NCBI GenBank assembly: GCA_002786025.1
Contig: NHNW01000046.1
Span: 558,001-622,000 of the forward strand
Direction of reading: 5' to 3'
DNA: 64,000 bases
From: Zasmidium citrigriseum
Taxonomy: Eukaryota > Ascomycota > Dothideomycetes > Mycosphaerellales > Mycosphaerellaceae
Shown here in pieces: positions 1 to 10,406 of this stretch (position 1 is the first letter of the stretch; each line of letters begins with the position of its first letter). The notes under the pieces are model-generated. The model was not told the origin of the DNA and ran no database searches. It worked only from the letters and a program-made list of their open reading frames with translations. Position numbers and translations under genes: made by a program.

Positions 1-10
1 ACAACACCAA

Positions 11-17
11 TATAAAA
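11..17 (+). promoter_or_regulatory. TATA box of the first MFS gene
   Basis: TATAAAA lies 56 nt upstream of the ATG at 73, with a CA-rich stretch after it. The position suits a core promoter and suggests that the first gene is complete at its 5' end. Two out-of-frame ATGs (26 and 56) lie between the TATA and the chosen start; if the mRNA includes them they would be small upstream ORFs. Confidence 0.4.
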
Positions 18-72
18 CACCACACATGTTCCTGACCGGTGCTGTGCTGCTTGCCATGTTCGAATCTCCATC

Positions 73-1475
73 ATGGCACGTGGCGGCGACCAGGTCACCG
101 CAGCCGTTGTGACAGAGCCCATCGAGCTACCCGAACACCACTCCGCATCCACACTCGGACAATCTCGGCTAGAAGAAGGTACTCGCCCAAATGAAAACAC
201 CACCGAAGCCGTCCAGCCCCTCCACGTATCCGGCGTCGTCAGGCTGAAGCTGTTCAGCGCGGCGTTCTGCTTTCTCAATGCTGGCATCAACGACGGAAGC
301 TTGGGAGCCTTGATACCGTACATCCTCCGCCACTATGATATCTCCACCGCCTGGATGGCCGCACCTTACGGCACGGCATTTGCAGGATGGCTCATTGCCG
401 CTTTGATCGGGGGATACGCACGAGTTACACTGGGCACCGGAGGCGTCATCATCGCAGGCGCGGTATTACAGTTCCTGGCGCAAGTGTTCCGATTCTGGTT
501 CCCGCCCTTTGGACTGTTTTCTTTCACCTTCTTCCTGGTTGCCTTCGGTCAGGCATTGCAGGAACCACAAGCCAATACTTTTGTGACGACGCTCAAATCT
601 GCACACCGATGGCTCGGGCTCATCCATGGCTGCTACGCACTCGGGGGATTGGCTGGTCCTCTCATTGCGTCTGCGATTGCGTCCAACTTGAGCGGCAACT
701 GGGCGGCATTTTACTATGTGCCGATGGGCATTGGCGCGCTCAATTTGATGCTGTGCGGCTATGCCTTCAGGGATGAGATCGCTTTCCGGCGATCTCGCAA
801 CCAGACCACAGAGCAGCGGCCGAGTGCGACTGCATTGGTTGAGCTCAAGGCCACACTCAAGCAGAAGCCGGTCTGGCTCATCAGCATCTTCTTCTTCCTG
901 TACCTCGGTGCCGCGATCACCGCGGGTGGATGGATTGTCGAGTTCCTGGTGGTTGTGAGAGACGGACGCCTCTCTCAAGTCGGCTATATTTCCAGCGCAT
1001 ACATGGGCGGCACGGCACTAGGCCGCTTTGTATTAGCAGAGCCCACATTCCGGTTGGGCGAGAAACGCATGCTCATGCTCTACTCGGTAATTGCATTAGC
1101 CTTGCAGATCGTCTTCTGGCGGGTGCCGAACATAGTGGTGAACGCCGTGAGCGTGAGCTTCCTGGGATTCGTCTTGGGCCCTTTCTTTGGCACGGCTGTG
1201 TCGGTGGGATCCAAATTGATACCGCGAGAGTTGCAAGCTTCTGGTCTAGGTAAGTCTGTGACTCAGAAGTAATCCATTGAGCATGAAAGCTGATTCTCGA
1301 AGCATTCATCTTTGTCATGGCGCAGGCAGGAGGCGCCATTTTCCCGGCTGTGACTGGTGTGATATCGTCACAAACGGGCGTGGGCACTTTACAGCCGATT
1401 CTCGTGGGTCTGCTGGCGGCGATGACAGTTGCGTGGGCCATGGTGCCAAATCCTAAGAAGATAGGCATGACGTGA
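73..1475 (+). CDS. MFS permease (fucose-permease/BSC6-like)
   Basis: Predicted 449-aa major facilitator, probably a plasma-membrane permease of unknown substrate. Exons are 73-1249 and 1303-1475; the 53-nt intron (GTAAGT..AG, phase 1) removes an in-frame stop and restores the last helices (AFIFVMAQAGGAIFPAVTG). After a polar N-terminus of about 55 residues there are regularly spaced hydrophobic segments. The segment around residue 70 (NAGINDGSLGALIPY) and the central EPQANTF resemble the fungal fucose-permease-like MFS group. The start at 73 is the first in-frame ATG after a stop at 13. The family call rests on remembered sequence style; the transported compound cannot be told. Confidence 0.82.
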
Positions 1476-1997
1476 GGCCAACTGGATAGGCATTGGCTGC
1501 ATGATAACTTTAGTTACACATTGTAGGAAGTAAAACGTAGGCTTCAAGTCGCTGCCTCGCATTCCTCACTCTTCGAGGCGGAGATTGGTGAAGATCATGC
1601 CTCCTCAACAGTCGATGCACTTCTTAGTGCCGCATTCATTGGCCCATGCCAAAGGCGAATGTAGGCGTGATCGTTGAATGCTCAAGTGGCCAACAACTTT
1701 GCCAGAAGCTCTAGTCTTGGATGTCGAAGCCAGACGTTGACTAGTCATGGACACTTCCCGATGTTGGGTTTGAAACCTCAGACCTTCAGTCTGCCGTGAC
1801 GTTCCGACGGCGTAAAATCATAACAAGGTCGCAGACGTTTTTCGGCGGTCGTTTCAAGATTCTGGCGCGGGCTTGCTGTGATTGAGGAGACCGACGAATC
1901 GTTCCTGGAGACCGTGGCGTGAAACGCGGTGACTTCAGGTCGTAGTATGGACCGGGTTCAAGATTCGACATGGTGATTGACAGGTCTTTCAGACTCT
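1476..1997. other. intergenic, convergent 3' ends
   Basis: About 520 nt between the stops of the MFS permease and the peroxin gene. It should hold both 3' UTRs. I see no open frame with coding character. A short tRNA-like hairpin near 1770-1800 was considered and rejected. Confidence 0.5.
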
Positions 1998-3062
1998 CTA
2001 CGCAGCTCCTGTGACTGGCCTGCTAACCGCCGGGAAGCGCTTGGCGCTCAAGAGAACACCCTTCACACCTCGAATTTCCTTTTTGAGCTCTTCAATGGCA
2101 TCATCGCCGGATTTGTCGTTCTTCATAGTCATCGCGTCCTCGCTAGTCTGCCATGTGCTTATGGCCGAGCTCGAGTACTGCAAGCCGTCCAGATAATGTC
2201 GAAGCTTGTTCAATGTCTCTTGGCGATCCTTGTTCGCTTGAGCCGTCTTCTCTGAACCCTCTGTGAGCTCGTTGATATGCTCCCTCATGATCTCGAGTGC
2301 ACCGGTCTGATAAGTCACAGGGTCCTTCTTGGTCTCCTCGGGAGTAGCTGCTTCAGCGGGACTGATGATCGGCGAGGTCTGCGTTCCCATATCCCTGTGG
2401 TAGAGCTCTGTAGGATCACTGGTCTCGCTGTCTGCCCCATCCGCATCGACTTCAGATGTCTGCAGCTCTTTCTTTGGTTCCGGCACTTTGCTCACAATCT
2501 TGGCCAATCTTTCATTGAGCTCGTCCACCTTGCTTTGACTATGGGTGTAGAAGTTGTGTCTCGACTCAGATAGTGTATCAACCATTGGACCAATGATCCA
2601 TTTGCTGGCTGCGTAAAGTAGGGTTGCAGCACCGCCTGCTGCGTATACGGCGTTCAGCACTCGTGTGGGCGTGATGAAAGGGGGTGGTTTATGCGCTTCT
2701 ACTAGGAATTCGGGATAGGTGATGATGGGTGGAGGAGCAGGTCGCGATTGCTGTATGGGCTGTTGTTGGGGCGGCGCTTGACGGGCTTGTTGTTGCTGTT
2801 CATGCTGTCGGAAGGCCTCGAAGTCGCTGGTCCCGAAAGCGGGCTGCTTGTCTTCGACGTCTTCACCAGTAGGAGCTGCATCGGCGGTGTCGGGCTCTTT
2901 GCTCTGCTCCTGCGATGATAGCGGCTCCTCTGGAGCAATCTCGGTGGAGGGCTCATCGTTGGCCTGTGGCTGGCTGCTCACTGGATCCTCCGTTGCTGGC
3001 GGTGCCGGTGGAGCTGCACGCTGCCAGGCAGGAATGGATGGTTTGGGCCTGCCGTCGGACAT
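1998..3062 (-). CDS. Peroxisomal import protein, Pex14/17 (Pex33)-like
   Basis: Intronless, 354 aa. Probable peroxisomal membrane protein of the Pex5/Pex13/Pex14 docking complex, of the type found in filamentous fungi. The N-terminus begins with a short conserved-looking block (PSIPAWQR), followed by a Pro/Glu/Gln-rich disordered region to about residue 110. Then come YPEFLVEAHKPPPFITPTR (116-134), a single hydrophobic segment (about 135-157) and a coiled-coil-like stretch (160-190) with SESRHNFYTHSQSKVDELN. An upstream in-frame ATG at 3131 would add 23 residues; I prefer 3062 because the homologous-looking sequence begins there. The exact name (Pex17, Pex33 or a divergent Pex14) is uncertain. 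Confidence 0.8.
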   Translation of the reverse strand: MSDGRPKPSIPAWQRAAPPAPPATEDPVSSQPQANDEPSTEIAPEEPLSSQEQSKEPDTADAAPTGEDVEDKQPAFGTSDFEAFRQHEQQQQARQAPPQQQPIQQSRPAPPPIITYPEFLVEAHKPPPFITPTRVLNAVYAAGGAATLLYAASKWIIGPMVDTLSESRHNFYTHSQSKVDELNERLAKIVSKVPEPKKELQTSEVDADGADSETSDPTELYHRDMGTQTSPIISPAEAATPEETKKDPVTYQTGALEIMREHINELTEGSEKTAQANKDRQETLNKLRHYLDGLQYSSSAISTWQTSEDAMTMKNDKSGDDAIEELKKEIRGVKGVLLSAKRFPAVSRPVTGAA

Positions 3063-3759
3063 GGTGGTGGTATCAGAGTTGTGAATGTCTTCACGTGTGG
3101 TGATATCGAAGTGAATGTGAAGCACATGCATGAGGTGATGGCCGGCAGAAGGCCTCGGCAGGCATCATTTCAGGCATCCAGATGATCAAGCCGGGCAACT
3201 CCTGTGATCCTAGACGAGAGGCTGCAGAGGCTGCTGCCAATCGCACCGTCGCACACACACAATGGATTCCAGCAGCAACAAACGCCTCAAGTCGTCCTCG
3301 GGCGCCCCAATCAGCAGCTCGGACAGCAGCAGGTCGTCTGGCGCCGCAGGGCTGCCGGCATATCAGCCGCCCAGCAGCAGGTGAGTCCTCATCCTCCTGA
3401 TCGATTGGGCGCATTATCGACGAACAAGCTTTGTACGGCGGCGTGGATGTGCGGCCCACGTGCGACTGCGACGAGGCTGCCTGTGAGCGTCACTGGAAGG
3501 AGCATAGGAGCGGGCGGGCAGGCGCTGTCGACGCCTCACCGCGTCCATACCGACAGACTCGCCGTGAGCCTTCCTTAGCACATGCGCCGCAGATCCTCTC
3601 GCCAGCAAGCTCCCGCCTGCAAATACGAATCGCGAATCCACCGCGCCGCCAAAGCAAACGCCCTGATTTGGCAGTCGCCAAACTGTCAGCATTCCTCTCC
3701 AACCACGCCAGCTCTTCCTCCGCGAACACCCCTCTGCCAACACCACTCCACCACCCACC
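3063..3759. other. divergent promoter region, possible short ORF
   Basis: About 700 nt between the divergent peroxin and IES2 genes. An ATG at 3262 opens a 40-codon Ser-rich frame ending near 3381, exactly at a GTGAGT donor. A frame after it (from about 3431) contains a Cys/His cluster (CDCDEAACERHW), but the frames do not join through any good acceptor. I leave this as a possible small gene without a supported model. Confidence 0.3.
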
Positions 3760-4945
3760 ATGCCTCCTGCAAGGCGCTCCGCCCGCACCGTCTCCTCCAC
3801 CGCCGCGAGGGAGGCCGCCCAGCCATATACGCGAGCTAACACACGAACCAGCCCAGGCGCGACACGTTCATCCGCCTCCATAGCACGGCCCGCGAATGGC
3901 AAGACTTCGCTACGTCTCACAGTAAAGGCACCACCTAGCAAGCTCCGTCAGGCCACCTCAGGCTCTCAAATACCCCCCAATCCATACGCCGACAATCCAA
4001 GCGAAAGCGATGCTACTCCGGCCCCTCGTACTGCCCGTTCCACTCGCAATCCTAGGACAGTTGTAGATCCAGACTCTGACGAGGTCGACGAAGATGCTGA
4101 AGGCGAGGAGGAGGATGAGGAAGATGCAGACGGCGAGGTGGATCAGGAAATGTTGAACAATGAAGACAGCGAGGAGGATGCCGAGGGAGAGGATGACGAC
4201 ATGGACGAATTACAGGATGACCATCCTCCACCTCCGGTCATCAAACAGGCAGGGGGTCGAGCAAAGCCAAATGTCACAGTCACAGCACCACCAGAGGGCC
4301 CACTAAAGTCGGTTGAAGCCAAGGAAATGGAGGACGACGAAGACGAAGAGCTCTCAGAACTGGAGTCCAACGAAGACGCTGAAGGCGAGGAAGAAGATGA
4401 GGAGGAGGATGACGATGACAGTGATGAGGACGATGAGAACTCTCGGAGCGCTACCCCTGATCTCACCAAACTCACCAAACGTCAACGAGGCGCTTTTGAT
4501 GAGGCAGCCGAGACCAGTCTGATGGCTCTCTCCAACGAGGCGCAGAAGAAGAAGCATCTCACAGCAGAAGAGCATGCTATGAGACGCGCTGAAATGGCCC
4601 GACGGCGAAAGAATCTGAGCGAGAAGCGTAATGAGGAAGAAAAGGTATGTTCTATCTGCCTGTCTCTCTTGCATGTACTGACGTCTCTGCTAGATGGACA
4701 CCATCAACAAACTACTCAAGAAACCAGCACCCAAGCGCACGACGCGGGCAGAAATGGAAGCTGCCAGAGCTGCTGAACTAACGCCAGGCGCGGATGACGA
4801 GGAAGAGAAGCCAGATGCTCTCTATCTTCGTTGGGTAAACAATGCTTCCGGCAGCAGGATTGGTGTGCCTGACGAATGGCTCGAATCTCCCATCGGAGAA
4901 GGGTTTAGGCGCGGGACGGGCAGGATGGTTGAAGAAGTTGCATGA
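3760..4945 (+). CDS. IES2: INO80 chromatin-remodelling complex subunit Ies2
   Basis: 378 aa; exons 3760-4644 and 4694-4945, a 49-nt phase-0 intron (GTATGT..TAG). Ies2 is a nuclear subunit that binds the Ino80 ATPase and stimulates its nucleosome-remodelling activity. The N-terminus is basic (PPARRSARTVSS), followed by long acidic runs (about 105-245). The hallmark PAPA-1 block spans the splice junction: LTKRQRGAFDEAAETSLMAL, then LTAEEHAMRRAEMARRRKN and MDTINKLLKKPAPKR. The C-terminal tail (YLRWVNNASGSRIGVPDEWL) also fits fungal Ies2. No HIT zinc finger is seen. The family is clear; the first ATG in frame is used. Confidence 0.92.
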
Positions 4946-5206
4946 ATGATGATGAGCTGATGACAGTATGACAGTGTATTCTTATACGAAGTCTTCGGCC
5001 TTCGCTCAATCAACACTGTCGGGCAGATCATATCAAAACTTCAATATTGGATGGTAGGAGCAATGACGATCGCCGCGCACGCCAGCGTCATTCGTCAGCT
5101 TCAGACTTCAACCACAATCCATCACTCATAGGAGCATCCTGCGTCTCACTACAACTTATCATTGTCCATCAACAACATACGTCGAAACCACGAATCAACT
5201 GTCAAA

Positions 5207-5728
5207 ATGTCACTGCCTCTCTTGGTCGATCAAAACAACAGACCTCTCCCCTGGACAGCCCAATCCTGCACATCAGCCAACTGCAAAGCCGCCCAACAAA
5301 TCGTCTCACTCTCTCGATCCCTAATGGAAGCCTGCAACCCTCACTGCTACGACCTTCTGAAATCCCTCGGCGAGCAACACGTCTCACCAACCTTCCGAGC
5401 CAAATTCGAAAGTACCGTCATCACCTCTTGGGACCAATTCCTCGCATCGCAGCACTACTGGGGCGAACTGCATCCGAAATGGGAGAATCGCATCGTGACG
5501 ATCAGTGCAGAGGTCAATGAGAATCATGCCAATGGCACTGTCTATTTGTTGACGGAGATCTTGAGGTGGTCGAGGGATGTCAAGAGGACGGCGGTTACAG
5601 TGCATAAGTGGAAGAAGAGTGCTGGGAAGTGGGTTGTTTATGAGAGTACGACGATGAGGGGGCTGGATCCAATGTTGGGGGCGAGTGGCCAGGGGGATGG
5701 AGAGGATCTACTGGAAGGGCTGAGGTGA
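5207..5728 (+). CDS. SnoaL/NTF2-like fold protein, unknown function
   Basis: Single exon, 173 aa. The start is the ATG at 5207 in a good context (tcaaaATGtc); the frame is open further upstream but only with non-ATG codons. An N-terminal helical part (residues 20-60) is followed by alternating strands (WENRIVTISAEV, GTVYLLTEILRWSRDVKRTA, KWVVYESTTMRG) ending in a Gly-rich tail, as in fungal SnoaL-like cone-fold proteins. These are often uncharacterised, so no reaction can be assigned. A second gene of similar layout lies at 51.6 kb and is frameshifted. Confidence 0.65.
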   Translation: MSLPLLVDQNNRPLPWTAQSCTSANCKAAQQIVSLSRSLMEACNPHCYDLLKSLGEQHVSPTFRAKFESTVITSWDQFLASQHYWGELHPKWENRIVTISAEVNENHANGTVYLLTEILRWSRDVKRTAVTVHKWKKSAGKWVVYESTTMRGLDPMLGASGQGDGEDLLEGLR

Positions 5729-6659
5729 TGAGACGGGTTGAACTGACTGCGATCTTGACTATCCGACGCACAATTTGGAGACTTCTGGGAGATCGACGTG
5801 TCCTCATCAAGCCAGCCGACAAGTCACGGCCTACGCAAGTCACTGCTGCCAACATGCTCTGTCCATGACAGAGAGACCGGCCTTTGCGACATCAAGGTGC
5901 TCTTCAAGCAATACAGACCTAGGATTCGCCTGGAGGCAGCTCAGCGATCGATGGGTTCCACCTTTGGGCCGGGGAACCGCTTTGTGCATCGAGCAGTTCG
6001 AACAACGTTCGACAGCTGTGAGGATAGGATGTTGACGCCCCGGGACTCGAGATCGAAACAGGCCCAAGTCGGATCATGACCAACTGGCTAGATGCTGCGA
6101 CAATACCGGGCACTCCGATTTCGAAGCTCTTCTTCTTCAGGCGAGGCTGAGGTTTGACGCCTATTGGACCCCTCGTAGATGGCTATACGGCAAGCCCGCA
6201 AAGTGTGTTTCAGCGCTGCGCCCTGTTACTTCCTTGTGTGTGTCTTGCTACGTGCCCAGACCACTTCAGCTGTAGCTGAAAGATCGCCATGAAAGCCGTC
6301 ATCCGACTGAGCACACTACGAGAAGCCAGCTCACACTGCTAGGCACGACCCATTCTCAAAAGCGATCAGAGTCAATCCTTCCCCTGATATTTTGCTTCCT
6401 CTTGTATGCCTGTCTGCGAGATCACTCTTCAATTCAACCATGCTGGTAATAAAGATCGTCAACATAATGCCCTATTCCGGTCAGAAGGGACTAGGCCATA
6501 TTTGGTCTTTGCTCAATATGTCTAACTTCTCTTCGTAGGAGATACCTTCCTCTCCATTTCATCTACATTCAACTTCATCTTCGTGACACCGTCAGCTCTG
6601 ATGCTTTGGCTCCGCTCTTCAGCGCTGAGCTTGCTGATCGCCGAAGCTGACAGATCACC
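5729..6659. other. long intergenic region, 5' of the TF-like gene
   Basis: About 930 nt. Short open frames occur on both strands, but none has plausible splice partners or a recognisable protein. Probably the 3' UTR of the preceding gene plus the promoter of the next one. Confidence 0.4.
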
Positions 6660-8491
6660 ATGTTTGAATTCGTCAACACCACGACCGCCACACTGGACCA
6701 GGATGAAAGCCTCAAAAGGAAGGTCCGGTCTCATGCGATGAAGGACTATCGAGCTCGACAAAGAAAAGATCGTCGAGGCAAGTCGAAGGAGGATAGTGAA
6801 AGCACTTTGGCGACCAGCAAGCCGAGCCGCTTGACATTCAAACTCGTGGTCGACGCCGAGGATCCTACCGCAGACCAAGGGGCAAAAGGCAGCAGCAGCA
6901 ACGAAGAGCGATCCGTCCAAATGCTGTCAACACCTTCTACCTGGGGCAAGGAAACGCCTGATATCTTTCAATCTCCTATGCAGCTTCAGCAGATGTTCGG
7001 TCTGTGCAGAGAATGTAAGCTATCTCGACCGCGGGTTGGTTGAGCTTTGCTGATTGTTTGAAGGGTTCCACTGGTTGAGACCCGACATCAAGGCGGACTT
7101 CGCTGGCAAGCCGATTGATCAAGCGTGGAGCCTCTCTCCTTGCCCTATGCTGTTGGCAGCCAACTGCCTCGCTGCAGTAGGCGGTCTTGATGCAGCAGAC
7201 AGAAGTCGACCAAGTGGTCTTGAAGTGGTCTTCAAGGGCAGAGTTCTACGTGAGATCCAGATACGAATGCAGTCATCTATCGCTGCGACGACGGACGAAA
7301 CGATGTCTACTCTGCTCTTTCTCGTTTCGTACGAAGTAAAAAGGAATGCCAACCCCGGGATTCATCTCCAATACTAACATGCTCCAGTTCTACAGACTCA
7401 ATCCAGAAGCAATCACTCATCTCAAGGGCCTTCGAAGTATTCTTCGCCTCAAAGGCCAGCATCGTGCGGGTATGAAATGGGGAGGTGGAATGGTACTTGA
7501 AACGTAAAGCTTCATGCCCAGCAGGTTCGTGATGCCGTTGCTGACAAGTAACAGACTGGACCTACTCACGGCGTTATGGCAAAACACGGACCCGCTAATG
7601 ACTTCCGTCGACGATTTCGAAGGAGAGGCCCAAGGCCCACCGAAGACTGCTCTCGAAAGCAACCGTCACAGGGCATTCGCTGCACGGGAGGCATTCAAGC
7701 AGATGACGATCGTCTTGAATTCGGAACAGGTTCGTACTCGCAACGGAAACCGCCCCTCGAACATCGAAGTAGCGATTCGTGGTCTTCTGGACGTCTGCAC
7801 AACCTCGTTGGACATCTTCTGGGAGGGCACTGATACAGCTATTGCTGATGACTTCTTCGATCACTTGAGCACTTTCTCACACAACCACTGCGAAGGCGAC
7901 TGGGACAACGAGACTCAATCTCACCACGTCGCTCGCGCTTTTCACCAGACCATGGCTATATTCTACAACGTCACCATGAACCGACACCCCTTTTCTCATA
8001 ACACGAACCAACACTACGTCAACGGGATCATCAGAGCTGTCACTAGCATTGACGAAGAGACCTGGAAGCCCATACCATACCTGCGCTACCTGGCCCTGTT
8101 GACTGGAGCTTTGACCGCAAGAGAAGCATGTGACAAGAGCTTCTTCCACACGCATCTTGGGAAATGCCAAATGGTTCTCGGGATATCCAGATGGCCGGAC
8201 GCAAAACGTTTCATCGTGAACTTCTTGCGGTTCGAAAGAGGTATCGAGCCGAGGGTGGTCAAGTGCGGAAGACGCACGAAGCACCAGAAACGGCTGCAGG
8301 CCGCGAGTGGATCAGACACTATTCCTGAGGAACAGCAACGTGTCGATGTGATTCCAATGGACGGTCTGTTGACATACAGCTCCTTGTCGTGGCACGGCGA
8401 GAACTCCAACACCGGACTGGAGGAGCTGTTGACCAACGATCGCACGTTTCATGAAGCTATGCTGAGCGGAGCATTTTGGAAGACAGAATGA
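6660..8491 (+). CDS. Fungal transcription-factor-domain-like protein, no zinc cluster
   Basis: 559 aa from four exons: 6660-7014, 7064-7335, 7388-7503, 7555-8491; introns of 49, 52 and 51 nt, all GT..AG. The N-terminus has a short basic block, KVRSHAMKDYRARQRKDRRG (about residues 21-40). It resembles the N-terminal motif of a large fungal group whose C-terminal half looks like the regulatory region of C6 transcription factors but which lack the Cys6 cluster. The rest is mainly helical with scattered acidic residues. Function is unknown; a nuclear regulator is an inference. Its stop is 2 nt from the stop of the convergent monooxygenase. Confidence 0.72.
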
Positions 8492-8493
8492 CT

Positions 8494-10236
8494 TCAGTCT
8501 AGATACTTGTTGCGATATTCATCCAGCAAGCCGGCATAGTCGCTCATAAGGCACGGATCCGTCGAATTGGCAAACCACCCCTTGTGAATCCGGTGACTTG
8601 ACAGGTTCAGATCATCCAACAGGCTGTCGAGGTAGCTCATCATCTCGAACTCGAAGATGTGGCCAAGGTGACCTGTGACGGGATATCGCCTCTTGCACCA
8701 GGTGTTGATGAATGCCATGCGTTTCTCCAGCTTCTCCCTGGGAGGCAGTCTCAGCGTTCCGTCCAATACTGCGATCGCCCATAGTGACTGAACCAAGGCT
8801 GTGAGAAAGTGGTTCGGAAGCTGGATGATTCCAAGGAAAGCTATCGATTGGTCATTAATGGGGATACAGCCGTTGACGAGCTTGTAAATTGTCGTTCGAA
8901 GATCCGGCTGTGGAAATCTGGCCCTGTTCTGCAGATAAGGCCACCGTTCAAGGACCTTCCGATCTGCTTCAGCTTCCAGCGCTTTCCAGTATTCGGTCTC
9001 AGGGTTTGAGAGATCCTGATCGCTCAGACGAACTGGAAGACCAAGCCTGATCGCCTCGGCGTTGTCGAAGAACGGCCGCTCCGGAATCCAACCAGTGCCG
9101 TAAAGTAAGACATCCGTGGGCACTCTTGTGCCATCTTCCAGGACGACGGTATCAGTCTCCAAACGAGTAACATTCTGTCGATGAATCGAAACTCTCTTAG
9201 CAACGACATCCCAAAAGTCATCCCGCTGCATCAGGCCCAGCGGTCCACTCATCCGCCTCAGTTTCGTACTGCTTCTCATCGCCTCAAAGCCAGCATTGAC
9301 GCCCCTTCTACGCTCGAAATCCGCAAGAGCAGCAGCATCACGTTCCGGCTGGCTCCAAAATTTCTCCAAAAGCCACTCTCCCACCACCGTCTTGTGCAGA
9401 AACCAAGACCACCGCGTCTCCTTCACGAATGGATCCGCAGAACTCATCAAGGCAATCGCTCTTGTAGAGCCGACTTCTGGCGCAGAAAGATACTTCCAGA
9501 ACCCCTTGGGACTTTCCAGCCAGAGTGGCCCTTGTCCTGATCGACGGATGATCCAGGAGACTTTTCGAGGCGAGTATTTGTCGGTGGCAGCGGCGTAGAC
9601 CATGTCTGCAGCTGATTTGGCGCCGCCGAGGACGGTGATGTTGTGGTTCTTGTTGGAGAATCGTTCTTCTGAAGTGAATAGCTCTGAGTGTCCGAAGTCC
9701 TTCTGGTGGATCATGTCTCCCCTGAAGTCCTCACGACCTTGGAAAGCAGGCATAGTAGGAATCTCAGTGAGACCAACTGCAACGATCAACTTCTTGCTCC
9801 CGTAGCACACTTCCTCGCCCTTCAGTGTGCCTTCAACAACCCACACTCCATCCTCATCCTTCCTCACACGCTCCACACGGCATCGAAACACGCAACGCTC
9901 CCTCAAACTCCGTCCCCCGTAGATCTGAGTTGAGACATAATCTTCCAAATACTCAGTCACATACTTGGCCTCGAACAGATCGTGATACGTCTCCGCATCT
10001 TTTGGGAGTATGAAAGGTCGATCGTGGTATCCTATGAGTCGAGTGGGCGATTGAGACCAGAATTTGGGATAGAGACGGGTGCGGCTCCATACGCCTCCTA
10101 CGTTCTCATCTGCGTCTAGTATTCGGACGTTGGCTGTTGGTTGAAGAGTCAGGTAGGTGTTTGCGGCGCAGATGCCGTAGATGCCTGCGCCGATGATGAG
10201 AAGGTCATGGGGTTCTGGTGTGGCATCTGGGTCCAT
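8494..10236 (-). CDS. Flavin-containing monooxygenase-like oxidoreductase
   Basis: Intronless, 580 aa. Likely an FAD- and NADPH-dependent oxygenase acting on a nucleophilic N or S atom or a ketone. The FAD site GAGIYG is at residues 16-21; a second dinucleotide site (VLGGAKSAADM) is near residue 200. The FMO-type signature F-R-G-D-M-I-H-Q-K-D-F lies between them, and the ATG-like motif VLLYGTGW follows near residue 380. No secretion signal or tail anchor is evident. The neighbours give no pathway; the next gene on the same strand (STK19) is unrelated. Substrate unknown. Confidence 0.85.
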   Translation of the reverse strand: MDPDATPEPHDLLIIGAGIYGICAANTYLTLQPTANVRILDADENVGGVWSRTRLYPKFWSQSPTRLIGYHDRPFILPKDAETYHDLFEAKYVTEYLEDYVSTQIYGGRSLRERCVFRCRVERVRKDEDGVWVVEGTLKGEEVCYGSKKLIVAVGLTEIPTMPAFQGREDFRGDMIHQKDFGHSELFTSEERFSNKNHNITVLGGAKSAADMVYAAATDKYSPRKVSWIIRRSGQGPLWLESPKGFWKYLSAPEVGSTRAIALMSSADPFVKETRWSWFLHKTVVGEWLLEKFWSQPERDAAALADFERRRGVNAGFEAMRSSTKLRRMSGPLGLMQRDDFWDVVAKRVSIHRQNVTRLETDTVVLEDGTRVPTDVLLYGTGWIPERPFFDNAEAIRLGLPVRLSDQDLSNPETEYWKALEAEADRKVLERWPYLQNRARFPQPDLRTTIYKLVNGCIPINDQSIAFLGIIQLPNHFLTALVQSLWAIAVLDGTLRLPPREKLEKRMAFINTWCKRRYPVTGHLGHIFEFEMMSYLDSLLDDLNLSSHRIHKGWFANSTDPCLMSDYAGLLDEYRNKYLD

Positions 10237-10406
10237 TGTGATTTTTGCGTGTCAGCGAGAGCCCGAGTAGCTGTACATTATAATCTTGTACGTCGTAAGG
10301 CGCCTTGCTCGCATTCGCATTGAAGCAGTATTCAATTGGGTGTCACATGCTGAAGCAGGGGATGCCAAAAGTGGCACGACTTTTGCATTGTGTGGCATTG
10401 TGTGGC

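Noticed and set aside
1763..1815. tRNA-Phe-like anticodon arm on the minus strand (GCAGA-CTGAAGG-TCTGA) followed by a TTCAAAC loop
   Set aside because: No acceptor stem or D arm can be paired, and the T stem is only 2-3 bp. Chance similarity.
3262..3381. Ser-rich 40-codon frame ending at GTGAGT
   Set aside because: No acceptor joins it to the Cys/His-rich frame downstream (phase mismatch at 3429).
4084..4440. Long Ser-rich antisense frame opposite IES2
   Set aside because: Mirror of the acidic Glu/Asp runs of IES2; a composition artefact.
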